5,757 nucleotides of DNA, from assembly GCA_023397245.1 (NCBI GenBank), contig JAEWUH010000206.1:1-5757 (forward strand), given 5' to 3'. Source of the DNA: Bacillota bacterium (lineage in GTDB: Bacteria > Bacillota > Clostridia > Oscillospirales > Acutalibacteraceae). The stretch's first letter is position 1. Each line of letters opens with the position of its first letter. Shown here one piece after another: positions 1 through 5,494 of this stretch. The notes beneath the pieces were generated by a model, which did not search any database, was not told the DNA's origin, and worked only from the letters and a program-made list of their open reading frames with translations. The position numbers and the translations under genes are program-made.

Positions 1-68
1 ATTGCGCAGCGCTGCCTGGTATTCTTTAAAGCCGCCGTATTACCGCCCCCTTTTCGTCCCGATTCGCC

Positions 69-96
69 TTTTAATTCCGTCGGAATCCGTTATAAT
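69..96 (+). promoter_or_regulatory. Possible distal promoter (weak -35, perfect -10)
   Basis: A perfect TATAAT lies at 91-96. The best -35 at usable distance is TTTTAA at 69-74 (16-base spacer), which matches TTGACA poorly. A second TATAAT at 110-115 has no usable -35. If used, transcription would start near 103 and give a leader of about 150 bases for the cysteine desulfurase gene. AT-rich DNA produces such hexamers by chance, and because the region also reads TATAAT on the minus strand, a divergent promoter for a gene left of the window cannot be excluded. Confidence 0.3.
74..86. promoter_or_regulatory. Short dyad, candidate operator
   Basis: ATTCCG-T-CGGAAT is a perfect 6+6 inverted repeat around one central base. 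It lies in the spacer of the distal promoter candidate, five bases from the TATAAT at 91, where a repressor would block polymerase. The regulator is unknown. Control of a cysteine desulfurase by an Rrf2-family protein (IscR or CymR type) would be biologically sensible, but I do not recognise this as a known box. Confidence 0.25.
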
Positions 97-159
97 AGTC
101 TTATTTTATTATAATACATATTTGCAAAAATGCAATGCGGGAGCGCACGCTGCTTTTCG

Positions 160-188
160 TTGCTCCGCGCGGCTATTTGATGTATAAT
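160..188 (+). promoter_or_regulatory. Probable proximal promoter of the cysteine desulfurase gene
   Basis: TTGCTC at 160-165, a 17-base spacer and a perfect TATAAT at 183-188 make a reasonable sigma-A-type promoter. Transcription would start near 195 and leave a leader of about 57 bases before the TTG start at 252. The -35 has only its TTG in common with the consensus. Of the candidates in this leader, it has the best hexamer geometry. Confidence 0.45.
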
Positions 189-203
189 ATGGTAAAATTA
201 TTA

Positions 204-233
204 AGAGCCTACCGATATAATCGATAGAGCCTA
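204..233. repeat. Direct repeat AGAGCCTA, 22-bp period, around a small dyad
   Basis: AGAGCCTA occurs at 204-211 and again at 226-233, a spacing of about two helical turns. Between the copies lies CGAT-ATA-ATCG (213-223), a perfect 4+4 inverted repeat. The block sits just downstream of the proximal -10, in the untranslated leader, so it could be an operator. It could also be chance, since the copies are only eight bases long. Confidence 0.3.
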
Positions 234-236
234 AAT

Positions 237-243
237 TGGAGGT
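237..243 (+). promoter_or_regulatory. Ribosome binding site that fixes the TTG start
   Basis: TGGAGGT contains GGAGG at 238-242, nine bases before TTG at 252. No ATG or GTG in this frame lies nearby, and the protein from this TTG begins with the MGEVYLDNSSTT segment expected at the N-terminus of NifS/IscS proteins. The site also lies in a small potential hairpin, GGAG-GTA-CTCC (238-248), too weak on its own to suggest control. Confidence 0.7.
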
Positions 244-251
244 ACTCCCCG

Positions 252-1391
252 TTGGGTGAAGTATATTTGGATAATTCCTCCACTACCAAGGTGTGCCCGG
301 AAGCCGCCGAAAAGGTAATGGAAATGATGACGGAAAACTACGGCAACCCGTCCAGCCTGCATACCATGGGCTTCCGCGCGGAGCGGGAAATCACCGCCGC
401 GCGGGGCAAAATCGCCGCGCTGATCGGCGCAAAGCCCGAGGAGATCTATTTTACGTCCGGCGGGACAGAAAGCAACAACATCGCGCTGTTCGGGGCGGCG
501 CACGCGCTGCAGAAGCGCGGCAGGCGCATCGTCACCACGGCGATGGAGCATCCCTCGGTGCTCAATACGATGAAGCAGCTGGAAAGGGAAGACTTTGAGG
601 TCATTACTCTTAAGCCGGACATCACAGGGAAAATAACGCCGGAACAGATTTTTGAAGCGGTCACCCCGGAAACCATTCTCGTCAGCATGATGTGCGTGAA
701 TAACGAGGTAGGCACCATCCTTCCGCTGGAATCCGTCTCCGCGGCGATTACCGCAGCGAAAGCCCCGGCTCTGTTCCACGTTGACGCGGTACAGGCCTTC
801 GGCAAGCTGCCGCTTAAACCAAGCAAGCTGAAAATCGATCTGATGAGCATGAGCGCGCATAAAATTCACGGGCCGAAAGGCGTGGGCGCGCTCTATCTGC
901 GCAAGGGCGCGCATATCGTCCCGCGCTCCTACGGCGGCGGTCAGGAAAGAGACATCCGCCCCGGAACGGAATCCGCGCCGCTGATCGTGGGCTTCGGCGC
1001 CGCTGTGGGCGCGCTGCCGGACACGGCGAAAGAACTGAAAGCCATGGCGGAGCTCTGCGGCTACTGCCACGCAAAGCTAAGCGAAATTGACGGGGTCACG
1101 CTGAACTCCCCGGAAGACGCGCTGCCCTATATCGTGAATTTTTCCGCCGGCGACGTGCGTGCCGAAACCATGCTGCACTACCTTGCCGATCGGGAGATTT
1201 ACGTTTCCTCCGGTTCGGCCTGCTCCAAGGGCAAAGCCAGCCATGTCCTTACCGCCATGGGCTTGCCGCGCGAACGCATTGCCTCTTCCCTACGGCTCAG
1301 CTTCTCGCGGTTTAATACGAAGGATGATATTGACCGTTTCATCGCGGCGCTGAAGTCCGGCCTTGCAGAGCTTACCAAAAGACCGCTGTAA
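252..1391 (+). CDS. nifS: Cysteine desulfurase, NifS/IscS family (probable sulfur donor to ThiI)
   Basis: This cytosolic PLP enzyme (379 residues, usual family length) converts L-cysteine to alanine and carries the released sulfur as a persulfide on an active-site cysteine. Visible family features are YLDNSSTT at 5-12, the PLP-phosphate loop TSGGTESNN at 68-76, His100 (ring-stacking position), Asp178 and Gln181 in HVDAVQ, the Schiff-base lysine Lys204 in SAHKIHGPKG, RPGTES at 236-241, and the catalytic Cys324 in SSGSACSKG. The SGSAC loop is typical of group I (NifS/IscS) rather than SufS. Nothing is truncated and every key residue is present. The start is a TTG with a good ribosome binding site. 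No iscU or iscR is next to it; the next gene is thiI. This suggests the role of Bacillus NifZ, a desulfurase dedicated to tRNA 4-thiouridine. A general iron-sulfur cluster role remains possible. Confidence 0.95.
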   Translation: MGEVYLDNSSTTKVCPEAAEKVMEMMTENYGNPSSLHTMGFRAEREITAARGKIAALIGAKPEEIYFTSGGTESNNIALFGAAHALQKRGRRIVTTAMEHPSVLNTMKQLEREDFEVITLKPDITGKITPEQIFEAVTPETILVSMMCVNNEVGTILPLESVSAAITAAKAPALFHVDAVQAFGKLPLKPSKLKIDLMSMSAHKIHGPKGVGALYLRKGAHIVPRSYGGGQERDIRPGTESAPLIVGFGAAVGALPDTAKELKAMAELCGYCHAKLSEIDGVTLNSPEDALPYIVNFSAGDVRAETMLHYLADREIYVSSGSACSKGKASHVLTAMGLPRERIASSLRLSFSRFNTKDDIDRFIAALKSGLAELTKRPL

Positions 1392-1397
1392 AAATAT

Positions 1398-1527
1398 AAA
1401 TCTCCACACCGCTGCGGCGGTCCCCCTCCCTTTGCCAAGGGAGACTAAGGGTAATGTGGGTTATTTTCTTCTTTCCCCTGTCTCCCTTGCTAAAGGGAGA
1501 TGTCGACCGCAGATGACAGAGAGATTT
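1398..1527. mobile_element. MITE/REP-like composite of two head-to-head palindromic units
   Basis: The ends are AAATCTC (1398-1404) and GAGATTT (1521-1527), a perfect 7-bp terminal inverted repeat. Inside, the left unit read on the minus strand has the hairpin CTCCCTT-GGCA-AAGGGAG (1426-1443) and then ACCGC-CGCA-GCGGT (1408-1421). The right unit on the plus strand has TCTCCCTT-GCTA-AAGGGAGA (1481-1500), then a weaker TGTC/GACA pair (1501-1518). The arrangement resembles non-autonomous palindromic elements such as REP/BIME or MITEs. No transposase is in the window and no target-site duplication is obvious. Mobility is inferred only from architecture and from the extra copy at 1793. Confidence 0.55.
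1472..1526 (+). repeat. Direct repeat, copy 1 (55 bases)
   Basis: This segment matches 1793-1847 at 52 of 55 positions, with substitutions at 1490 (C/T), 1513 (A/T) and 1514 (T/C). It carries the 8-bp hairpin TCTCCCTT/AAGGGAGA with loop GCTA. Two of the three differences fall in the second palindrome: here it is broken down to TGTC/GACA, whereas copy 2 has a perfect 7-bp stem. Confidence 0.85.
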
Positions 1528-1579
1528 TTTCTCCACAGGCTCTTGCATCAGGAATTGATAAAGTATTTAGTTACCCTCA

Positions 1580-1631
1580 GGCCGGGCAGGCCCTTACTTT
1601 CGTTCCGGGACGAAAGTAATCAAAGTCCCGG
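1580..1631. repeat. Overlapping, mutually exclusive hairpins
   Basis: TTACTTTCGT (1594-1603) and ACGAAAGTAA (1610-1619) form a perfect 10-bp stem around the loop TCCGGG. CCGGGAC (1605-1611) can instead pair with GTCCCGG (1625-1631) as a 7-bp stem; the two cannot form at once. A 4-bp GGCC/GGCC hairpin (1580-1592) precedes them. From memory, the ACTTTC...GAAAGT core followed by AAAGTCCCGG resembles a dispersed repeat of gut Clostridia, which I cannot verify here. No T-run follows, so a terminator is unlikely. Confidence 0.6.
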
Positions 1632-1682
1632 CAAGGGGGATTGGTAATTCCCGGCGGGAGGGCTCCATCCAATCCCCCTTGC
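1631..1682. repeat. 14-bp perfect inverted repeat with a 24-base loop
   Basis: GCAAGGGGGATTGG (1631-1644) is the exact reverse complement of CCAATCCCCCTTGC (1669-1682). The loop contains a smaller TCCC-GGC-GGGA hairpin (1649-1659). The left arm directly abuts, and shares one base with, the preceding GTCCCGG arm, so both structures may belong to one repeat element spanning about 1580-1693. Function is unknown; it could be a cruciform-forming mobile repeat or a transcript-stabilising structure. Confidence 0.7.
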
Positions 1683-1792
1683 ATCCCCCGGGGTATCCTC
1701 ATACACCTCGTTTTTGTCAATTTTCTATAAGGTTTTCATTGACGGATAAGCAGTTATTTATTCCGATAGAATAATCCCGATTGACCAAAGCA

Positions 1793-1862
1793 TTTCCCCT
1801 GTCTCCCTTGTTAAAGGGAGATGTCGACCGCAGTCGACAGAGAGATTCTCTCGCCGCAGCGA
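1793..1862 (+). repeat. Direct repeat copy 2 with a train of hairpins
   Basis: Positions 1793-1847 are the second copy of the 55-base repeat at 1472. Here four hairpins can be drawn almost end to end: TCTCCCTT-GTTA-AAGGGAGA (1802-1821), TGTCGAC-CGCA-GTCGACA (1822-1839), GAGAG-ATT-CTCTC (1840-1852) and TCGC-CGCA-GCGA (1851-1862); the last two overlap by two bases. The CGCA loop also appears in the minus-strand hairpin at 1408-1421, although the stem there is different. The unit looks intact, unlike copy 1. Confidence 0.75.
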
Positions 1863-1915
1863 AACCGACCTTCCCATTGGTGTTAAATCAACACAGCAAT
1901 TTTTTAAAAGATTAT

Positions 1916-1921
1916 TATAAT
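1916..1921 (+). promoter_or_regulatory. Candidate -10 box for thiI
   Basis: TATAAT lies in an AT-rich tract 45 bases before the thiI start and would place transcription start near 1928. I find no acceptable -35 hexamer at 16-18 bases upstream, so this is a weak call. If real, it would let thiI-cinA-sortase be transcribed independently of nifS, which fits the long repeat-filled gap. Confidence 0.3.
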
Positions 1922-1955
1922 AAATTAATAAGATAAAATGATATAGGCAGAATGC

Positions 1956-1960
1956 AGGAG
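1956..1960 (+). promoter_or_regulatory. Ribosome binding site that decides the thiI start
   Basis: AGGAG lies six bases before the ATG at 1967. The ATG at 1952, 15 bases upstream in the same frame, has no comparable site before it, and its own codons overlap this motif. The protein from 1967 begins MNEVILIKLGE, matching the usual ThiI N-terminus, so 1967 is preferred. Confidence 0.8.
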
Positions 1961-1966
1961 AAAACT

Positions 1967-3142
1967 ATGAACGAAGTAATTTTAATCAAGCTGGGCGAAA
2001 TGGTGCTCAAGGGGCTCAATCGCAAAACCTTTGAGGCTGCCCTTCTCAAAACAATCCGCCGCCGACTGGAAAAGCTGGGCGGATTCGACATCAAAGCCGC
2101 ACAGTCCACCGTGTATGTGATTCCCCGCGAAGGCGCCGACCTTGACGCCGCGGCGGAAAAGGTGTCCAAAATATTCGGTATCGCCGCGTTTTCCCGTGCC
2201 TGCGCCGTGGAAAAGGAAATGCCCGCAATTCTGGAGGCGGCGGGTGAATACCTGAAATATGAGCTGCTTGCCGCAAAGAGCTTTAAGGTGGAATCCAAGC
2301 GCGCGGACAAAAGTTTCCCCCTGCAGTCGCCGGAAATCTCCGCCGAAATGGGGCAGTACTTACTGGATAAATTTCCGAACCTGCACGTTGACGTGCACAA
2401 CCCGGATCTTACCGTGCGCGTGGAGATACGCGATTTCGGCGCCTATGTCCACGGCCAGCCCATCCGCGGCGCAGGAGGGATTCCGGTCGGTACCGGCGGA
2501 AACGCGGCCATCCTCATCAGCGGCGGAATCGACAGCCCGGTGGCCGCTTGGATGATGGCAAAGCGCGGTCTGGAGCTCACCGCCATCCATTTTGCCAGCC
2601 CGCCCTACACCAGCGAGCGCGCGGAGCAAAAGGTTGCCGACCTTTTATCCAAGGTCAGCGAATATTCCGGGCGCATGAAAATGTACACTGTGCCGTTCGC
2701 GCGGGTGCAGGAAGAAATCATGGCGAAATGCCCGGAGGATTTATTCACGATTATCATGCGGCGATTCATGATGCGCGTCTCTGAAAAAATTGCCGCGCAG
2801 GAATACTGCTCCGCGCTGATTACCGGCGAAAGCCTGGGACAGGTGGCGAGCCAGACGGTGCAGGCCATCGTCTGTACGGATGAAGCCGCGCATATGCCGG
2901 TATTCCGCCCGCTGATCGGCATGGATAAAGTTGAAATCATCGAAATATCCCGTAAAATCGATACCTTCGATATTTCCATCGAACCGTTTGAGGACTGCTG
3001 CACCGTGTTCACGCCGAAGCATCCGCGCACCCGCCCCGAGCTGAAAGCGGTGTTGGAAGCCGAACAGGCGCTGGACTGCGAAACGCTGATTGAGGACTGC
3101 ATCAGCCGCGTAAAACTGACCAAAATATATCCGAAATTATAA
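1967..3142 (+). CDS. thiI: tRNA 4-thiouridine synthase ThiI, short form without rhodanese domain
   Basis: ThiI adenylates U8 of tRNA with ATP and replaces the oxygen with sulfur, giving 4-thiouridine, a near-UV sensor and tRNA-stabilising base. The protein has 391 residues: an N-terminal ferredoxin-like region (about 1-57), a THUMP RNA-binding domain (about 58-163), and a PP-loop ATPase domain with SGGIDS at 185-190 and GESLGQVASQT at 287-297. FEDCC at 341-345 holds two adjacent cysteines, Cys344 and Cys345, in the region of the catalytic cysteine of Escherichia coli ThiI. The protein ends soon after, so the rhodanese domain of the roughly 480-residue enterobacterial form is absent. In Bacillus subtilis such a short ThiI works with the neighbouring desulfurase NifZ, and nifS here is the gene upstream. 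Without rhodanese, a role in thiamine thiazole synthesis is less likely. It starts the close-packed run with cinA, 13 bases downstream. Confidence 0.96.
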   Translation: MNEVILIKLGEMVLKGLNRKTFEAALLKTIRRRLEKLGGFDIKAAQSTVYVIPREGADLDAAAEKVSKIFGIAAFSRACAVEKEMPAILEAAGEYLKYELLAAKSFKVESKRADKSFPLQSPEISAEMGQYLLDKFPNLHVDVHNPDLTVRVEIRDFGAYVHGQPIRGAGGIPVGTGGNAAILISGGIDSPVAAWMMAKRGLELTAIHFASPPYTSERAEQKVADLLSKVSEYSGRMKMYTVPFARVQEEIMAKCPEDLFTIIMRRFMMRVSEKIAAQEYCSALITGESLGQVASQTVQAIVCTDEAAHMPVFRPLIGMDKVEIIEISRKIDTFDISIEPFEDCCTVFTPKHPRTRPELKAVLEAEQALDCETLIEDCISRVKLTKIYPKL

Positions 3143-3155
3143 CGGAGGATGAATC

Positions 3156-4439
3156 ATGAACGCTGAAATCATTTCCGTGGGAACCGAGCTTCTGCTCGGG
3201 CATACCATCAACTCCGACGCCGCGTATGTTGCGCGGGAGCTTTCCCCGCTGGGCATCAACCTGCTGTTCTCCTGCACCGTGGGCGATAACGTGGATCGGC
3301 TCAAGGCCGCGCTGCAAACCGCGCTGGACCGCAGCGACCTCGTCATTACCACCGGCGGCCTGGGGCCCACGGGCGACGACCTCACCAAGGAGACCATTGC
3401 CGAAACAGCCGGGAAAAAGCTTGTGCTGCATCAGGAAAGCATGGACCATATCATCCGCTACTTCAAGGGCAGGGCGCTGGGCGAAAGCCAGAAGAAACAG
3501 GCCATGCTCCCGGAGGGCTGCACCGTATTCCCCAACGACCACGGCACCGCCCCCGGCTGCGGTTTTGAGACCGCGCAGGGAAAAATCATCATCATGCTGC
3601 CCGGCCCGCCGTCCGAGCTGGTTCCCATGCTGACAACCTACGCCGTGCCCTACCTTGCAAAGGATGATAACGCGGTGATTGCTTCAAAGATCGTGCGCGT
3701 TTTCGGGCTCGGCGAAGGCTATGTCGCCGAGCAGATCACCGATCTGACGGACTGCTCCAACCCCACCGCGGCAACCTACGCAAAGGACGGCGAAATGTTC
3801 GTCCGCGTCACCGCGCGGGCAAAGGACGAAGCAACTGCGGAAGCGATGTGCGCCCCGGTCGTAGAGGAGCTGAAAAAGCGGCTCGGCGACTGTATTTACG
3901 GTATCGACGTAGAGGATCTTGAAGAAGTCGTTGTAACGGAGCTCAAAAATCGCAATTTAAAGCTTGCAACCGCGGAATCGTGCACCGGCGGTCTGCTGGC
4001 CTCCCGCATCACCGATATTCCCGGCGCTTCGGAGGTCTTCCACATGGGCGCCGTCACCTACGCAAACGAGATCAAGACGATGCTGCTCGGCGTTCCGGAA
4101 GAAACGCTGCGGCAGTACGGCGCGGTGAGCGAACAGACTGCCCGCGCCATGGCGGAGGGCGTACGGAAGAAGTCCGGCAACGAGCTGGGCCTCGGCATTA
4201 CCGGCGTTGCAGGGCCCGGCGGCGGAACGGAAGAAAAGCCGGTGGGCCTTGTCTACCTTGCCCTGAGCGACGGAAAAAACACCTGGGTGCGCAAAATGGA
4301 CCGCTCCGGCTGCGCCAAAGGCCGCAGCTACGTGCGCTGGCTGGCCACTTCCAACGCGCTCGATATGGTGCGCCGCTATCTTTTCAATCTCGGTGGGCTG
4401 GAAGCAGCCGCCTACAGTACCCAGGAACGGAAAGGGTGA
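3156..4439 (+). CDS. cinA: CinA: MoCF-like domain plus nicotinamide-nucleotide amidase (PncC) domain
   Basis: CinA is a cytosolic two-domain protein. Its C-terminal part deamidates nicotinamide mononucleotide to nicotinate mononucleotide in pyridine-nucleotide salvage; in some family members the N-terminal part hydrolyses ADP-ribose. At 427 residues it is full length. The N-terminal molybdopterin-binding-like fold (about 1-170) shows SVGTELLLGHTINSD at 7-21, TTGGLGPTGDD at 65-75 and MLPGPPSEL at 147-155. A linking region (about 175-250) follows. The PncC domain (about 255-415) shows TAESCTGG at 272-279, with Ser275 the likely catalytic residue, and ITGVAGPGGG at 348-357. The start is supported by GGAGG at 3144-3148, seven bases before ATG. 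In many Firmicutes cinA precedes recA; here a sortase follows five bases later. No competence gene is visible, so a DNA-uptake role is not supported by context. Confidence 0.96.
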   Translation: MNAEIISVGTELLLGHTINSDAAYVARELSPLGINLLFSCTVGDNVDRLKAALQTALDRSDLVITTGGLGPTGDDLTKETIAETAGKKLVLHQESMDHIIRYFKGRALGESQKKQAMLPEGCTVFPNDHGTAPGCGFETAQGKIIIMLPGPPSELVPMLTTYAVPYLAKDDNAVIASKIVRVFGLGEGYVAEQITDLTDCSNPTAATYAKDGEMFVRVTARAKDEATAEAMCAPVVEELKKRLGDCIYGIDVEDLEEVVVTELKNRNLKLATAESCTGGLLASRITDIPGASEVFHMGAVTYANEIKTMLLGVPEETLRQYGAVSEQTARAMAEGVRKKSGNELGLGITGVAGPGGGTEEKPVGLVYLALSDGKNTWVRKMDRSGCAKGRSYVRWLATSNALDMVRRYLFNLGGLEAAAYSTQERKG

Positions 4440-4444
4440 AATAA

Positions 4445-5494
4445 ATGAACGCACAGAACGGCAAATCCCGGGTTCCGTTTTACCGTTCCCTGCTCCCCTG
4501 GAGGGGCGACAGCAGAAAGCAGATTGTGTATAAGCTGATTTCGCTCGCCGCCGTGTGCGTTTTCCTTTACTGCGCCGCCCTGCTGCTCAACGACCTTGTC
4601 GTACAGCCGGCCATCTCCGACAAAGACCAGCAGGATATTCAGGCAATCTATTATGCATCCGATTCTGCACCGGTCTCCGCCGCGCCGTCCGGCTCCAAAG
4701 CGGCCGCGGCCGCCGTTTCAAGCGCTCCGCCCGGGCGCGACGCGCAGGGCCGGCTGGTGCGCTTCGTAAACCTGCAGAAGGTAAACCCGGATATTGTGGG
4801 CTGGATCAAAATACCCAACACGGTCATTGACCTGCCCGTCCTGCAGGCGGATAAAAAGAACCCGGAATTTTATCTGAATCACGATTATAACCGGAAGTAC
4901 ACGTTTTACGGCAGCATCTTCGCGGACTGCAGCGCTCCGGTGGCGGGCGGCCAATCCCGCAGCGTGATTTTATACGGACATTCGCTGAATTCCGGCCGGA
5001 TGTTCACCCAGCTGAACCGGTATAAATCGCTTGATTTTTATAAAACCGCACCGGTTTTTACCTTTGATACCGTGGACGGTCAGTACCGGTGGAAAATCAT
5101 CTCGGTATTCCTGACCAACACCCTGCCGGAACAGGGCGAGCCGTTCAACTATATGAAAACGAGCTTTAAGAACGACAGCGATTACCTCAATTTTGTATAT
5201 CAGCTTCGTATCCGTTCCATCTACAATACCGGCGTCAGCTTTCACGCAGACGATAAAATCGTACTTCTCTCCACCTGCTCCTATGAATTCACCGATTTCC
5301 GCGAGATTGTGGTTGCGCGCAGGGTGCGGGCGGGAGAAAGCGATACGGCAGATGTTCAGCACGCCGCGTGGAACGGAAAAGTGCTGTATCCGGACTGCTG
5401 GTATAAAAAGAACGGCGGAACAAAGCCTTCCTGGCCCGCGACCTATGAGCAGGCCAAAAAGAATAAACTGTTGTCGTGGGGTGAGGGAGAATGA
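4445..5494 (+). CDS. srtB: Class B sortase (membrane-anchored cysteine transpeptidase)
   Basis: Sortases cut surface proteins at a C-terminal sorting motif and join them to the cell wall. The 349-residue protein begins with a basic cytoplasmic stretch, then one membrane segment (about 30-53, LISLAAVCVFLYCAALLL), so the catalytic part faces outward. A low-complexity Ala/Ser/Pro linker (about 70-97) leads to the class B core: VNLQKVNPDIVGWIKIPNT (109-126), HDYN (146-149), catalytic His179 in LYGHS, Cys278 in LSTCSY, and Arg286 eight residues later in DFREIVV. A tail of about 55 residues follows the core, rich in Trp, Tyr and Lys. The linker and tail make it longer than Staphylococcus SrtB. ATG follows GGGTG (4434-4438) by six bases and the cinA stop by five, so it is probably cotranscribed. 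No substrate with a sorting motif is in the window, so the recognised motif is unknown. The family is certain; the symbol is by class only. Confidence 0.9.
   Translation: MNAQNGKSRVPFYRSLLPWRGDSRKQIVYKLISLAAVCVFLYCAALLLNDLVVQPAISDKDQQDIQAIYYASDSAPVSAAPSGSKAAAAAVSSAPPGRDAQGRLVRFVNLQKVNPDIVGWIKIPNTVIDLPVLQADKKNPEFYLNHDYNRKYTFYGSIFADCSAPVAGGQSRSVILYGHSLNSGRMFTQLNRYKSLDFYKTAPVFTFDTVDGQYRWKIISVFLTNTLPEQGEPFNYMKTSFKNDSDYLNFVYQLRIRSIYNTGVSFHADDKIVLLSTCSYEFTDFREIVVARRVRAGESDTADVQHAAWNGKVLYPDCWYKKNGGTKPSWPATYEQAKKNKLLSWGEGE

Larger units (their letters stand above)
1392..1966. other. Non-coding gap between nifS and thiI, rich in palindromic repeats
   Basis: There is no credible gene here; open frames lack ribosome binding sites and run through palindromes. 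From left to right it holds a composite inverted element (1398-1527), a 10-bp and an overlapping 7-bp hairpin (1594-1631), a 14-bp inverted repeat (1631-1682), the palindrome CCCCGGGG (1686-1693), the spaced inverted repeat GTCAAT/ATTGAC (1716-1743), a second copy of the first repeat family followed by further hairpins (1793-1862), GTGTT/AACAC (1880-1894), and an AT-rich stretch (about 1895-1945) before thiI. I found no riboswitch, tRNA, or hairpin directly followed by a T-run. Confidence 0.75.

Noticed and set aside
36..45. GTATTACCGC resembling an antisense 16S rRNA segment
   Set aside because: The match is only about ten bases and the flanks do not continue it.
95..251. Riboswitch or T-box leader for nifS
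   Set aside because: Short hairpins such as TTGCA/TGCAA (122-135) and GGAGC/GCTCC (140-166) occur, but I see no T-box motif or known riboswitch core.
231..1070. Long minus-strand open frame of 279 codons
   Set aside because: It lies opposite the cysteine desulfurase, whose PLP and cysteine motifs are unmistakable. High GC content opens such antisense frames, and this one shows no known motif.
1481..1530. Rho-independent terminator after nifS ending in TTTTTT (1525-1530)
   Set aside because: The strong hairpin ends at 1500, 24 bases before the T-run, and the stem just before the T-run is only four pairs (TGTC/GACA). A terminator made from the whole composite element is possible but not shown.
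1529..1537. DnaA-box-like TTCTCCACA
   Set aside because: It departs from TTWTNCACA at the third base. The related TCTCCACA at 1401-1408 is likewise not a box, and no origin features accompany them.
1363..1647. Plus-strand open frame of 94 codons across the nifS end and the gap
   Set aside because: It begins inside nifS in another frame without a ribosome binding site and translates palindromic repeats.
1472..1847. CRISPR array
   Set aside because: There are only two copies, 321 bases apart and internally palindromic, with other repeats between and no cas genes.
1952..1966. Upstream in-frame ATG for thiI
   Set aside because: It has no good ribosome binding site, and the AGGAG at 1956-1960 is placed for the ATG at 1967.
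3957..4454. Minus-strand open frame of 165 codons opposite the cinA end
   Set aside because: It is antisense to the conserved PncC domain, is rich in Ala/Gly/His as expected of a GC-rich shadow, and has no supporting family motif.
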